Assembly (NCBI GenBank): GCA_009760855.2
Contig: WPIO01000080.1
Coordinates: 1,742,501 to 1,806,500 of the forward strand
DNA length: 64,000 bases
Reading direction: 5' to 3'
Origin: Cristatella mucedo
Taxonomy: Eukaryota; Bryozoa; Phylactolaemata; Cristatellidae
Shown here: positions 54,045 to 64,000 of the stretch, piece by piece
How the letters are laid out: the number at the start of each line of letters is the position of its first letter
How positions within the stretch are numbered: the first letter of the stretch is position 1
Notes under the pieces: model-generated
Database searches by the model: none
Told to the model about the DNA's origin: nothing
Seen by the model: the letters and a program-made list of their open reading frames with translations, nothing else
Translations under genes and position numbers: made by a program

Positions 54045-54430
54045 TTTTCCTCTTTCTAGCTCGGCGGTCGGCTCGCGGTGGACTCGGCGCCGAAGAGACT
54101 TTGCGGCTTCGCGAATGCACCGAGGACATGCTTCGGTCGCGACACACGGACATGCTGCACCGATCGAATTCTCGCTCTCGGACGGCGGCGGGCGTGACCT
54201 GACACGAGCGTCGTCTCTGACGTGGCGTCCAGTCATCTGACCTTCGCTCCTCGCTGCCTTGCCGACTTCGGCGACGCCGGTCAAGACGCTGGCCGATGAC
54301 GCTGCTGGCTTTTTGGCCTCGGGCCGCCGCCGCCGCCGGCGGCGAGCCTTATATGCTGCGCAGCCAGCCGAGGGCGGCACTCTTAGCACTGCTTTGGCGC
54401 CGAGCGAAACAGCGCCCGAAGGTAGGGAGA
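54045..54430 (+). promoter_or_regulatory. Duplicated GC-rich region, putative promoter of propeller gene copy II
   Basis: Counterpart of 39530-39905 (see there). The TATA-like box is 'ccttatatgctgcg' (about 54346-54359), followed by 'ggcggcactc' at the same spacing as in copy I. It lies 2.6 kb before the coding exon of copy II. Promoter status is inferred. Confidence 0.5.
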
Positions 54431-55089
54431 AGAAGGTAGGGAGAGTGGCTGCGATTTAAGGAGCGCCGGCGCGCGCCCCGCCCCGCCCCCACCGCAGCCG
54501 AGGAAGACCTAGGCGCGTGCGGATCGCGTGAGGGGGATCTGAGCGCGCTGCCTCCGCCGCATCGACGCCGGCGGCTGCGGCGGCCGCGTGCGTAGCTAGC
54601 TCCGGCGCTGCGGCGGCCGGAGCAGCGCACGCGCTGGGTCGCCGCGGGACGCAATCGCGCCGCGATTGCGTCCCGCGGCGACTGCGCGAGTGCGGTTGCC
54701 GCGCTGCTGGCAGCCGCCAGTCGGAGCGAGGCGGCGACTTCCGACTGCGAAGTCTGCTCTCACTCCCGAGGTCGCTCGCGTGCGAAGCCATTGTTCCGCC
54801 TCCGTTCTCCGTTCTTTTTTTCCGCTCGCGAGGCTGCGCCGCCGCCGGCTGCGAATTTTTCGCATCGCGCATGCGCCGTGAAGCGGCTTGGTCGACTGAC
54901 TCGCTCGAACTGATTCTCCAGGCGGCACAAGGGCACGTCGCTACTCGCCACCTCGTTTGGTATTGCGATGGCGCGACTTTCAATGGCGCGGCTCGCTCGT
55001 CACATTCGGAAACTCCTTTTAAGGCGAGTTTATTGGCGAGTCCCACTTTCCCGCTTCCCATTTTCATTCGACTATCTGGGAGTTTGCAA
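54431..55089. other. GC-rich, gene-free stretch
   Basis: Very GC-rich up to 54880, with a perfect 22-bp inverted repeat (54638-54682). ORFs on both strands lack recognisable domains. Likely 5' flank or intron of propeller gene copy II. Confidence 0.4.
54638..54682. repeat. Perfect 22-bp inverted repeat, 1-base spacer
   Basis: Left arm 54638-54659 begins gtcgccgcgggacgcaat, right arm 54661-54682 is its exact reverse complement, with one C between them. The hairpin would be very stable (mostly GC). Confidence 0.95.
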
Positions 55090-55250
55090 CGACCGTCTCG
55101 GGAAAGCCGACATGGGTAGAGTCTGTCTGCTAGGACCTTTCCGACCTTTCAATACCATTGAGCACTTAGTCCTCTTTGAGCGCGTGTCAATATTGAGGTC
55201 AACGCTGGCACTGTGAGACAGTTGTTTGAGTCCCATCTCGGTGGGAGAAT
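55090..55250 (+). mobile_element. LINE-B RT remnant (5' piece)
   Basis: Reads ADMGRVCLLGPFRPFNTIEH and LVLFERVS, compare [31 protein letters not shown] of LINE-B, then 'SHLGGRIE' (compare SYLSGRLQ). It runs into a GA repeat. Confidence 0.75.
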
Positions 55251-55255
55251 CGAGA

Positions 55256-55339
<84 letters not shown>

Positions 55340-55428
55340 AGAGAGGGGGAGTGAGGCGGAAAGAGAGAGATAGAGAGGGAGTGGGGGAAAGGGAGACAGA
55401 GATAGACACATATAGAGACAGAGACAGA

Positions 55429-55470
<42 letters not shown>

Positions 55471-55510
55471 CAGAGAGAGACAGACAGACAGAGAGACAGA
55501 GAGATAGAGA
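55249..55510. repeat. (GA)n microsatellite, imperfect
   Basis: GA repeat with GGGA and GACA variants, separating two LINE-B remnants. Confidence 0.95.
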
Positions 55511-55654
55511 GGGTTGATGCCAAAGGCATCCAGTGAACCTTTGAATTATTACTTTCGCGACCATGGGATCCGTTTTGGCTTCTTTTTAACTTCTTTTTAA
55601 GATTTCACTATCCCTCTTACCCACAGGCGAAGCCAGGGATCTCAGGGGGAGGCA

Positions 55655-55745
55655 TCTGCAACCCCCCTGGGCCGTCTCCTGGGCCGTCTCCCTGGGCCAC
55701 TCCCTGGGCCACTCCCTGGGCCGTCTCCTGAGCCACTCCCCGGGC
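55655..55745. repeat. Short minisatellite (gggcc-tctccct type)
   Basis: About six imperfect units such as 'cctgggccgtctcctgggcc' and 'actccctgggcc'. Confidence 0.75.
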
Positions 55746-56084
55746 TGCTTCCTATTCCTGCTCCTCGCGACATTTTATATCCGAATTCTTCTTGATATGC
55801 TGCCCCGCTGAGTTGTGACGGTAGACGCCATTATTTCGTGCCATATTTGTTTCTTTGTTGCGGGTTCATCCTTTCAATAGTGAAAATAATTTCGCTGGTC
55901 TTACCCCTCGACGGAAATTCTGGCTCTTATTGGCCCCTAGATGAAAAAATCTTCGACGAAAATGTACTGCCGACGATATAATCGGCTCAAGCTCAGCGAG
56001 CTTCTATGGCCTCTATTTGTCTGCAGGCGGCTCACTGTTTGCCTCCATCTTGATTTGCCTTTAGGAGGTAGGCTAAACTCTCTT

Positions 56085-56391
56085 AACTAATTTGCAGCTT
56101 GTATTCCTCATTCGTTCTGGGATGGCAGCTAGCTTTCTTAAACTGAATGATCCAACGTAAAGCAAAACGTAGCGCTACTCAGATATTGAAAGGTCTAACC
56201 CTCAAATTTATCTCGGCCTTAGTGAGTCCAGTAGCACGGTATAAGGATGCCCTCTTCAAAAATGGCGATATAAAGATGATCACATCAGCAAGTTTGCCTA
56301 TTTTTTAGCTGCAGTTACATTCCAATGATTTGGACTTAAATAGGCGAGGACACCGGAGTCCAGTCAAGCTGGTTCATGCATTCATGACATC

Positions 56392-56395
<4 letters not shown>
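56085..56395 (+). mobile_element. LINE-B RT remnant (3' piece)
   Basis: Diverged equivalent of NSLNSLAACIDDI to 'KLVHAF': 'aactctcttaactaatttgc', 'agctttcttaaactgaatga', 'atattgaaaggtctaaccct', 'agctggttcatgcattcatg'. Same orientation as the piece at 55090; about 400 bp of RT is missing or replaced between them. Confidence 0.75.
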
Positions 56396-56463
<68 letters not shown>

Positions 56464-56485
56464 GATTTCATGAATGCATGAATAT
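56378..56485. repeat. Foldback with long TA core
   Basis: 'tcatgcattcatgacatcat' before, and 'atgatttcatgaatgcatga' after, a TA repeat of more than 60 bases. The left arm is part of the LINE-B coding sequence, so the right arm was probably made by inverted copying. Confidence 0.85.
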
Positions 56486-57034
56486 ATATATATATATGCG
56501 TGTTATATATATTTTTATATTTGTATATTATGTGATAATATACATTATATTATATATTTATATATGTTATATATATATATTCATAATATCACAAGTTCAC
56601 CAGCTCACGCCCACTCCCCGAATATGCCCGGTCGATCCTTGACTGCTTTCCCTGACTGTTTAAAACAATTTATTAACCTAATTTAGTTTAATTAATTTAA
56701 TCTAATTTATATTTTGAGTTAAATTAAATTTTAATTAAAATTAGTTTAATTTAATTTTAAAGATTTATTAATTTTAATAATTTAAACTGATTAAAAGGCA
56801 AATCCCTTGCCAACACCAGCTCTAGATAACAATAATAATAGTAATAATGCATTCGTGTAGCACCCTCAGATAACTCAATCTCTTTCTAGGCACTTTACAT
56901 TTTCCGCCCCTGACGGCTACAGTCGCAGCCGTTCGGTCGCAGCCGTTCAGTCGCAGTGTCAATTCAATCATTTGCATTTGCTCTGCCGTCCGAAATGTCA
57001 GGAGCGGCACTTTGCTGCATTTATTTTTTTTAGC
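56486..57034. other. AT-rich stretch upstream of propeller gene copy II
   Basis: TA- and TTAA-rich DNA, an antisense LINE-B/SINE1 tail at about 56828-56900, and a triple 'agtcgcagccgttc' repeat at about 56929-56957. A ttattttttttag acceptor ends it. Confidence 0.5.
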
Positions 57035-57061
57035 CCCGCTGCACGCGATCGTGATTCTGAT

Positions 57062-57825
57062 ATGTCTGAAACCGGCTCAAGCGGTGCCCCGGTAGCGGTG
57101 CCGACTGGTGACCTTGGCGACATGGCGACATGGCGACATAACTTTGGCGACGTGGCAACGGCGACATCACGCTGGTTCGTGTCTTGCCGACTGAGACGGC
57201 GCATCCCAGCCGCTCTCCCGATCCTGCTTCTCGTCCTGCAGGTCTCCTTGGTGACACTAGTTGTCCTCCGAAAGGACGGCACCCACGACTCGCTGAAGTC
57301 ACCGATTCCTCGCTCGAGGATCTCGCTGACGACGGCAACGAGAGACGAAGCCGCGGCCGCCGCGGTCGCCGCAGCGCCTCACGACATGCCTCCGAACTTG
57401 TACCGGCGCATCCAGTGCCTCGCCGGCGCCTCGTTCACTAACGCGGCCAACGGAACGCCGCAGGTGACGTCGACGGCTCACGACGTCACGTGGTCAGTCC
57501 TGACGAGCTTCTCGCCGGCAGTCGAGAATCACGTTCGCGAGATGTTCCAGGACAGGAACGCCGAGTGCATCTACACTGCCCTGGGACCGGCATTGAGCGA
57601 CCGGAACGGCACGGTGGCGGCCAACATCCGGGTGTTCCTGCCTCAGTATGTACAGGCCCTGTCGAACCACGCGCCGGAGCCGATCGACACGTGGCAGGAG
57701 AACTACGTGTACACGATGCTCCTCACCGACGACTACCTGCCTGTGGGTCAAGGTCGCCTGCTCGGCATACCGACCACGACCAACGCTCGTCAGTCGTACC
57801 GCAAGGATGGTCCCATGGATCCCAG
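57062..57825 (+). CDS. Membrane-anchored GH130/GT108-like propeller protein II, exon 1
   Basis: Tandem paralogue of 42274-43046. The acceptor ttattttttttag lies 28 bases before the chosen ATG. The N-terminus (MSETGSSGAP, then an Asp-, Ala- and Thr-rich part) is unlike copy I, but the signal-anchor is kept (about residues 50-69, LPILLLVLQVSLVTLVVL). The luminal part is almost the same as in copy I from QCLAGASFTNAANGTPQVTS on, including HDVTWSVLTSFSPAVENHVR and QSYRKDGPMDPR, and ends at the same AG|GTAGAG donor in phase 2. With exon 2 at 60190 it makes about 527 residues. See copy I for the predicted role. Confidence 0.75.
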
Positions 57826-57889
57826 GTAGAGGCGGCGTACCTACCGCAGCGCCGCCGCCGCCGCTAGGTGGCACTGCCGCGGGTGTAAT

Positions 57890-58260
57890 GTAATGCATCT
57901 CCGTCTGTAACTCCACAAAGTCATAAAGACCATGTGGGTGTTACGAAGGAGAGTTTTGTATAGCGCACTCACAGCCTAAGCGGCTTTTGGTATGCATTCG
58001 GTAGCCAACAGACTTCGTCTCACGCAACAAAGAGAAAGTGGGAAGCATAGCAGAGTGAGGAGAGCAGTTGAGGTAGTGAGTAGCATAGAAGTAGCAGCTG
58101 AGGACCGCTGAAAAGGATGAGCCATAGTCAGCAGTAGGAGATTAGTTGTCGTTGCGTAAGAATTGTGGAAGCGAGTTCCACAGTCTAGGACCTGCAGAGC
58201 TAAAGCTTCTGTCGCCAACTGTCTTTGAGCGGAGGAATGGGACAGCTAATTCATTGTTGG
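57890..58260 (-). mobile_element. LINE-C 3' end, 5'-truncated
   Basis: Antisense: 'atctccgtctgtaactccac', 'aaagtcataaagaccatgtg', 'gcgcactcacagcctaagcg', 'agcagctgaggaccgctgaa' to 'aatgggacagctaattcatt'. About 95% like the 28.2-28.6 kb copy by eye, thus relatively young. Confidence 0.88.
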
Positions 58261-58674
58261 GTGCCACTTTCGCAAAATGGCGCTGCTCTACCTCGCATCT
58301 CTGTTGCCGCTAACAGCAGACGGCGCCTCCCACTCTCCCCGTGGAAGCGATCGCAGAACGCACGTAAAATCTATTTTTATATCTATATTTTTTAAATGAT
58401 ATATTTAATAAATAGTATGTATAATTTATATAAGTATAATACGATATGCGGTCTAATATATAATATAATATGGCAATATGTAATATAACGATATGCAGTA
58501 CACAATATAATGATCCCGGTCGAAGAGTGCTGTTGCGAACGCACTTCAAGTGCCACTCTCGGCGCTTGGCGCGGACACGCGCGTGGGCATTTTTAGTCGG
58601 TTATGGTTTTAGGTACGGTTATGTCGGTACCCTGACGTGCGAGCCCCTCGAAAGCGCAGCCTTCGAATGATAGC

Positions 58675-58679
<5 letters not shown>

Positions 58680-58721
<42 letters not shown>

Positions 58722-58722
58722 C
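58680..58722. repeat. (TA)n microsatellite
   Basis: Pure TA repeat. Confidence 0.95.
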
Positions 58723-59208
58723 CTTATTCGGCAGTCTCAGTCTTTGCAGGGTCAACGGGTAACGAGAAAGTTGTAAATAACGTGTAGCCAGCAATCCATT
58801 GTGCATAGCGTTCAATTATTCTTCGGTTGCACAAGCCGAGCTCTCTCCGGGCGCACGGAACTCTGGGCCCTTGGGGCTTTCCCGCACCGCGCTTAACATT
58901 AGGGTTCCGGGTTAAGGCAACGCAAACATATATTTGCAGGCGTTTTTCCAGCTTCAACGTCCTCTCGTGCTCTGAGCGAGTAATTCTCCACCGAAGATCA
59001 ACGAGTGGGATAATAGCCGCAGTTGCGGCCGTAGGCTACGTCCCGTTTTGGCGAGCTATTAAGCACGTATATTGTCTAGTACAAGCTTATTACCCGAGAG
59101 TCGCACAGTGTCGCACAGGTATTCGCCTTTTCAGAACTTGCTTTTAGGGGCTCGTCACGCACGCGGCCGCAGCGCGATGAAGACGACGAGGAAAGGTGCA
59201 AGCTAGTG

Positions 59209-59212
59209 CGTC

Positions 59213-59290
<78 letters not shown>
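59209..59290. repeat. (CT)n(TA)n compound microsatellite
   Basis: CT repeat passing into TA repeat. Confidence 0.95.
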
Positions 59291-59291
<1 letters not shown>

Positions 59292-59401
59292 GCATATATA
59301 GTCGCACAAACTTGCTGAACCCACGTACCTCAAACTTGCGGCAAGCATCATGGCAACTCGCTCTTTAAGACCAACTCTGGATCTCTGGATACATATATTT
59401 G

Positions 59402-59572
59402 CCGCGATGGCACACTAGTAAGGCGGTTGCTTTCACGACCTCGGTCCCGAGGTCGTGGGTTCCTGCGGTGGGCGATCCTTTATCGCCAGTGCAAGCGGTG
59501 GTGATAGCCACAAAGGCTCTTCTGTCGCTATACAAAAAGAGGCTGCTTAATCAGCTAGGATTTATTTATTTA
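59402..59572 (+). mobile_element. SINE2 copy
   Basis: 'gatggcacactagtaaggcg', 'gttgctttcacgacctcggt', 'cccgaggtcgtgggttcctg' (the B-box has lost a few bases), core and tail as in the 50.2-kb copy, then an ATTT-type end. Loss in the B-box suggests it cannot be transcribed now. Confidence 0.88.
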
Positions 59573-60189
59573 TGCAGATATATACGCACAAATCTACATA
59601 TGAAAGTATACCGCTTGTCCAGCGCGCGTCCGTGTATTAACCGGCTCTCGCATGCCACCCGATTGTGGTCAGTTATTTTTGCTGCTGCGACTGAATCGAG
59701 AAACAAAACGAAGAAAGCTTTACCGATTGAACAAGTTATCTACCAAAAATATCCTTCCTTCGATACAAGTGATTGCGATTCAACAGCTTCAACTCGTCTT
59801 TCTTCGTCTTCGCTCTTGCTAAGCAGCTTCCCTTTCCAGCCGCTTGGCTACTAATCCTGCCGCTAATCCTGCCGCTAATCCTGCCACTAATCCTGCTCCT
59901 ACTCCTGCCGCTAATCCGCTGCTGACTTCATCGACTGTCCTGGATGCTCGACTGGGTTTTTCCGCGTAACTTGTGGCTCGAAGCGCGAAAGCTCGGTGCT
60001 CGCCACTGCCGCCAATTCGGCGGCGGCTCAGAACTTGGGATTGTTCAGACGCTCGTGTCTCCTGCGTAACGCCCTCGCTAGCCCTCACGGCGAGGTTCGT
60101 GTGCAGTCAGCCTCGCGGACACGCCCTGCGAGCACGAACGCTTGCGGCGAGCACGAACGCTTGCCGCACTGCTGTGCATCCGCTTGCAG

Positions 60190-61009
60190 GTCGTTCGTCT
60201 ACAGAGGTCGCCTGTACTTGGTCTACTACTCCTACGGTACGCTGAACGCGACCGGCGGGCCCGACTGTCGCATGTACCTGTGGGACTACGACCGGAGCGT
60301 CAAGCGCGTGCTCAGCGTGACGGGCCTCGCCGTCCAGAAGCCGACCGACATCAACTGGGTGCCGCTGGTCGTCGGCGACAGCCTCTACTTTGTCTACTCG
60401 TTCGACCCGCTGCGCGTGCTCCAGTGCGACCCCGACGCCGGCCGCTGCCGGCTGCACTACAGCCAGGTGGCCGCCGGCGAGATGCCCTTCAACAAGACGC
60501 TGGACCGGCTGCGCGGCGGCTCGCCGTTCGTCGAGTACGCGCATCCCTACTACGTCAGCGTCGCTCACTCGACCGTGTTCCGTCCGGGCAAGATTCATCC
60601 GGCGTACCGCGCTCACGTGGTCGTGCTTCGAGCGGCGGACCCGTGGAGGATCGTGTACGTGAGCGCCATCGTGCGAGCGCACGACGCTTGGCTTGCCAGC
60701 GTGCCGCTCGTCTCGTCCACGTACGTCGACGGCAACCTGTGGTATCCGACGGCGCTTCTGCTGAGAGACGGAGGCGACACTTTCGACATCGGCTGTCACC
60801 TGAACGATCACAGCAGCTACGTAGTCCGTCTGAAAGGCATGGCGGCTCTGATGGCGGACGTTGTGAGCGCGAGCGGACGCGAGGCTGCGGCCAATGCGAG
60901 CGAACGACCTCAGTGGTCAGCTCACGCGCCCAGGAAGATCCAGGACTACGTCTTGACCACATACGACAGCGATGGCAGCGCTAGCAGCCCAGCCGCTTAC
61001 TGTACCTGA
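60190..61009 (+). CDS. Membrane-anchored GH130/GT108-like propeller protein II, exon 2
   Basis: Tandem paralogue of 45275-46094, same length (820 bp), same acceptor and stop. By reading both in full I find two residue changes only: Cys to Tyr in YYSxGTLNATG and Glu to Asp in STYVxGNLWYP. All motifs described for copy I are present (DPRSFVYRGRLYLVYYS across the junction, DINWVPLVVGDSLYFVY, GGSPFVEY, YYVSVAHS). The near-identity extends into the 3' flank up to about 61170. The open frame also extends about 65 codons upstream of the acceptor, which I regard as intron. Confidence 0.77.
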
Positions 61010-61724
61010 AGTGTCCTGGCGAAGCGATGTCGCGAGCACTCTCTGTCAAGTAGAAGCGGAGGCCGTAGTAGCGGAAGTAGTAGTTCGAGGCGACTTCTTG
61101 CTCGGCTTCTTCCGTCTGTCGGCGCTGTCTGCCGTCTTCGTCCGCCATCTTGCCGTTCTCACGCTGTTTAGCCAGTATTGCACTTTGCTGTTTATAGTCA
61201 GCATCCGAGCAGCTTGCGACGCTAAGCTAGCATTTCGTCGCACGAGCTGGCGTTGCCTACGCATTGCGAAGTATGTTTAATCGAAGCCCTTTCAAGTGGT
61301 CAACCGAATTTAAGCGTATTCTTGATTCGGAAACGATCTTTCCCGTGCTTTCGCGAGTCCGTCGACTATTCATTGCGACAATTAGCTCGTTAAACCAGTT
61401 GCTTAGCACGCGAGCACGCTGTCCGGCGAGATAGTAGAGTCGTGGGAGTACTTTGGTCTTGGACCGAGCGAAATCTGGGGAACACGCTTCCGGTCATTGG
61501 CCGACTAGCAGCGAGTCTTTCTGCGCCAGTTTCTGCCTCCATTTCGTTCTCCCGTCATGCTGCTTCCGCCTTCTGTCACTCGTCGCTATGGTATCCTACC
61601 GTATCGTGATGCACGTTTGTTCTGTTAGGCGTTAAAACCGTAGTATTGGCATGGTGTTGAATTCTTGCAGCTTGTGGGTTTGGTCTGGGTTTTGGCACGC
61701 TTTTAAATCACCGAGGTCACTTTG

Positions 61725-61830
61725 CTCACCTTTGCGAGCGAGGTATTGGGCTCGAGACCTGTGGCGTATGTGAAACGCCTGGATAGAGAGACTCAGTCCT
61801 GTTAGGGTGCCATACAAGTGAACTGTAGGT
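61725..61830 (+). mobile_element. SINE1 3' part
   Basis: 'gaggtattgggctcgagacc', 'gtggcgtatgtgaaacgcct', 'ggatagagagactcagtcct', 'gttagggtgccatacaagtg'. The head is degenerate. Confidence 0.7.
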
Positions 61831-61857
61831 TGCTTGCATCCTATATCATCGCGACGC

Positions 61858-61960
61858 CATTCGATCGGCGATTTCCAGGCTTCGGGATCATACAGACTGC
61901 AGGCATGGCCTTCAAAGGATTTCAGGTCGGTCATAGGCACAGGTAACCAACTCACGTCAG
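61858..61960 (-). mobile_element. LINE-B C-terminal remnant
   Basis: The minus strand reads VPMTDLKSFEGHACSLYDPE and AWKSPI, compare IPRTNLKSFGDRAFSSYAPKAWNSLP in LINE-B. Confidence 0.7.
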
Positions 61961-62233
61961 AAGAGCAGGCGCTGCGGTAGGCGGTGCATAATCGGAAAGT
62001 ATTTCAGATAGATAGGCACGAGCGAAAGAAAGAACCTGTGTAAAAGTCGGCTGCACGTCACGTGACAGTTACGCGTCACGGGCTCGTAAACAACGAGCAG
62101 ACAGCCAGAGAAGGCTGGCTTTCATAACAGTTAGCAGATTGCTTCGGCTGCGAGGAAGAAAGGTACCGCGGCGGCGTACAGTATGTGTGCACACTCTTCG
62201 TTGACAACTACCAAAAATGCCTGCCATCGTATG

Positions 62234-62239
62234 TAATTT
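62234..62239 (-). terminator. Putative poly(A) signal of the methyltransferase gene
   Basis: AATAAA on the minus strand, about 170 bp past the stop codon. Position is plausible, but no other support. Confidence 0.4.
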
Positions 62240-62408
62240 TATTTTCTCAGTACCAATTATACAACACATGCGACCTAACGATAGCCGCCAGCCAGCCAGC
62301 GGAAGCAAATAAGTCAGAATCGCTCCGAAAGGGCAGGTTAGGTCAAGGTTATCAACTGGGTAGAAACTGGCTGGCTGCAGGGCGGGCTTGACTTGTGCTG
62401 CGGCTGCT

Positions 62409-63308
62409 CTACTTGGTGGCGGTGAAGAGGGCCAGACCGACGAGGTAGTGCTTCAGGCTGGCTTCGGCGGACGGCGGCAGACGTTCGACGAGCTCGCGAT
62501 CGACTTCCGGCTCGTGCCGCTCGATGCACCGGAAGCCCGCCTCCTCCAACAGCTCTCGAAGCGTCTCCCAGCGCTGGACGAAGATCGTCAGCCGGACGAC
62601 GCTCGGGTCGGTGAGCGTCACGTGAATCTCGCGCCACTCCTCGTTGCCGTGCGGCATCGAGCAGGACGCTCGCGGGAACTCGTAGGCCATCTCGGCTGGC
62701 GCGCTCGCCGGCAGGCACGAGTTGGCGCCCACCAGCCGGCCGCCGCGCTTCAGCGAGGCGTGCGCTCTTCGCAGGGCGCGCAGTACGCGGCGACGCGAGT
62801 TCAGGTGATGCAGGACGAGCGACAGGAGAACGACGTCGGCGACCTCGATCGCGAGGCCGCCGCCGAGGTGCTCAGCGCAGCCCCGTTCGTATCGGATCGC
62901 TCCGGTCGCAGCCGCACCATCCCGGCGAGCCGCTCCGCAGACGCCGCCGTTTTCGATGCTGCCGTCGTCGAAGTCGCCGCCGCCGCCGCCACGAGGCGGC
63001 CGGCGACGATCCAGAGATTGTGCCACGTCGAGCATGCCGGCGGACGGGTCGACGGCGTACACGAGCCTCGCGCCCGAGTCTCGAGCGGCTCGCGACAGCC
63101 GCCCGGTGCCGCAGCCCACGTCGACGACGACGAGGCCGCGCAGGTCGCCGAGCAGCCGCATCACGTTGCAGTGCTCTATGCGCTGCCGCCAGCTGCTCTC
63201 GACACTCTCGTGGTACGCCCAAGCCTGTCCGTCGTAGCCCCCCGGGTCGACGTCGTCGCACCCCGGGTCGACGACGACGAAGCCGTTACTGCTGCTCCCA
63301 GCTGCCAT
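62409..63308 (-). CDS. Class I SAM-dependent methyltransferase
   Basis: Complete 299-codon, single-exon gene. It transfers a methyl group from S-adenosylmethionine; the acceptor substrate is unknown. Residues 59-71 (LVVVDVGCGTGRL) are the glycine-rich motif I, Asp87 in VYAVDPSAGML is the expected acidic ribose-binding residue, and VADVVLLSLVLHHL (157-169) is motif post-II with the HHL pair common in small-molecule methyltransferases. LKRGGRLVGANSCL (186-199) is the next strand. The Gly/Arg-rich stretch 101-118 is low complexity and may be a lineage insert. The start ATG is the first in the frame, 75 bp behind a TATA box. No intron, unlike its neighbours. The C-terminal half (EEWREIHVTLTD, LRELLEEAGFRCIERHEP) fits Methyltransf_25/11-type enzymes. 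Confidence 0.85.
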   Translation of the reverse strand: MAAGSSSNGFVVVDPGCDDVDPGGYDGQAWAYHESVESSWRQRIEHCNVMRLLGDLRGLVVVDVGCGTGRLSRAARDSGARLVYAVDPSAGMLDVAQSLDRRRPPRGGGGGDFDDGSIENGGVCGAARRDGAAATGAIRYERGCAEHLGGGLAIEVADVVLLSLVLHHLNSRRRVLRALRRAHASLKRGGRLVGANSCLPASAPAEMAYEFPRASCSMPHGNEEWREIHVTLTDPSVVRLTIFVQRWETLRELLEEAGFRCIERHEPEVDRELVERLPPSAEASLKHYLVGLALFTATK

Positions 63309-63382
63309 CGCTGCTATGAAGGGCCACTCGTGTCTCCCTCGACTCCGGCTGCGTAAAGCTGGGCTGCCACGTCCGCAGGCTT

Positions 63383-63391
63383 CTTATATAG
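63383..63391 (-). promoter_or_regulatory. TATA box of the methyltransferase gene
   Basis: CTATATAAG on the minus strand, about 75 bp upstream of the ATG at 63308. This predicts a start near 63355 and a leader of about 45 bases. Confidence 0.65.
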
Positions 63392-64000
63392 GCGCTCCTT
63401 ACTGCCGGTCCCCGGTATGCTTGCACCGGCTAAGCGAAGGGGCGGCCAGCACTCGTGGCCTTGAGCGACGAGGACGAGTGGCCTCCCCCATCCAGTGGTC
63501 ACGCCCACCCGCAAGGAGCCAACGAACGCCGAGCGTCAGCCGGTGAGATTGCAGAAACAGCCCGTGCTCTCGACGTCACTCGCTGAGCGACGCTGCCATT
63601 GATATTCCATGCCTTCGTCCAGCGGCTCTCGCTCCTTCGCAGTTGTCGGTCGGCTGTTGCTATGCGCGAGCAGCAGCTGCCAGGAAGAGGCGCAACCAGC
63701 CGCCACAAAAATGGCTACGCCAGATAGGTCGACCGCCAATAAGCCGACGCAAGAGTGCTGCACGCGACCAGCATTTGCTCCGGATTGGCTGATCTGGACT
63801 GGCAGAAGCCACGTGACGGTTCACAAGCCCCTTCCCGCCGCTCCAACATCGCCTTCTCTAGGAGGTGGGACTCAGAATTAACAAAGGTCGACATTCTTCC
63901 CAACGGAAGAGGTCACTCAGCCCCTCCCCGATGGCTTCGCGTGTGCAGTGCCGAGAGGCAGAAGGGCGCCGCCGAGCTACTTTCTTTACATGGCTTCGGC
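63392..64000. other. Upstream flank of the methyltransferase gene
   Basis: GC-rich DNA without recognisable exons or repeats. ORFs on both strands lack domain features. Confidence 0.4.

Larger units (their letters stand above)
57826..60189 (+). other. Intron of propeller gene copy II
   Basis: Holds an antisense LINE-C tail, AT-rich DNA, TA and CT/TA microsatellites, a SINE2 and a 12-bp tandem repeat (59845-59917, 'ctaatcctgccg'). None of this is shared with the intron of copy I except the first ~15 bases after the donor (gtagaggcggcgtac). Confidence 0.6.
61010..62230. other. Intergenic region
   Basis: 61010-61170 is the duplicated 3' flank. Then unassigned DNA with a SINE1 (61725-61830) and an antisense LINE-B remnant (61858-61960). 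Confidence 0.45.

Overview
This window is eukaryotic nuclear DNA from an animal. It shows spliced genes with GT/AG exon borders, a Mind bomb-type ankyrin gene, TRIM-type RING/B-box genes, L2/CR1-clade LINEs, tRNA-derived SINEs, abundant di- to octanucleotide microsatellites and AATAAA poly(A) signals. I see no operons, ribosome binding sites or CRISPR array. The species cannot be fixed from the sequence; an invertebrate is my best guess. Gene bodies are GC-rich, while intergenic DNA is a patchwork of repeats and AT-rich tracts.

Layout. (1) 0.6-6.7 kb, + strand: six exons with matching phases encode the ankyrin region of a Mind bomb (MIB1/MIB2-like) E3 ligase. The 5' part lies before the window, and no RING exon is visible afterwards. 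(2) 6.7-13.5 kb: repeats, including a 213-bp sequence present twice without a difference, one copy flanked by a 10-bp target-site duplication. (3) 11.5-14.9 kb, - strand: a broken TRIM-like paralogue made of a frameshifted beta-propeller fragment and a coiled-coil exon that stops at a LINE. (4) 16.3-30.7 kb, - strand: a probably intact TRIM-type gene. Exon 1 (RING, three B-box-type zinc modules, coiled coil) and exon 2 (beta-propeller) are 12 kb apart but have compatible phase-1 splice sites; the intron holds two LINEs and a triplicated 574-bp segment. (5) 31-39.5 kb: gene-poor repeat DNA. (6) 39.5-61.2 kb, + strand: a tandem segmental duplication, about 14.5-15 kb apart, of a two-exon gene for a type II membrane protein with a predicted GH130/GT108-like five-bladed propeller. 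The second exons are almost identical while the first exons and introns differ, which suggests gene conversion. (7) 62.4-63.3 kb, - strand: an intronless class I SAM-dependent methyltransferase with a TATA box.

Mobile DNA. Two LINE subfamilies of the L2 clade (called LINE-B and LINE-C here) and two tRNA-derived SINE families (SINE1 and SINE2) account for much of the rest. SINE1 shares its 3' end with LINE-B, so LINE-B is its likely mobilising partner. Two loci in opposite orientation carry the same LINE-B/LINE-C junction, pointing to a chimeric retroelement subfamily. Nested insertions with target-site duplications give a relative order of events.

The genes do not form one pathway. Mind bomb and TRIM proteins are both ubiquitin-ligase types, and the duplicated propeller proteins are probably Golgi or cell-surface carbohydrate enzymes. 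All functional calls are by motif recognition from memory; no database search was run.
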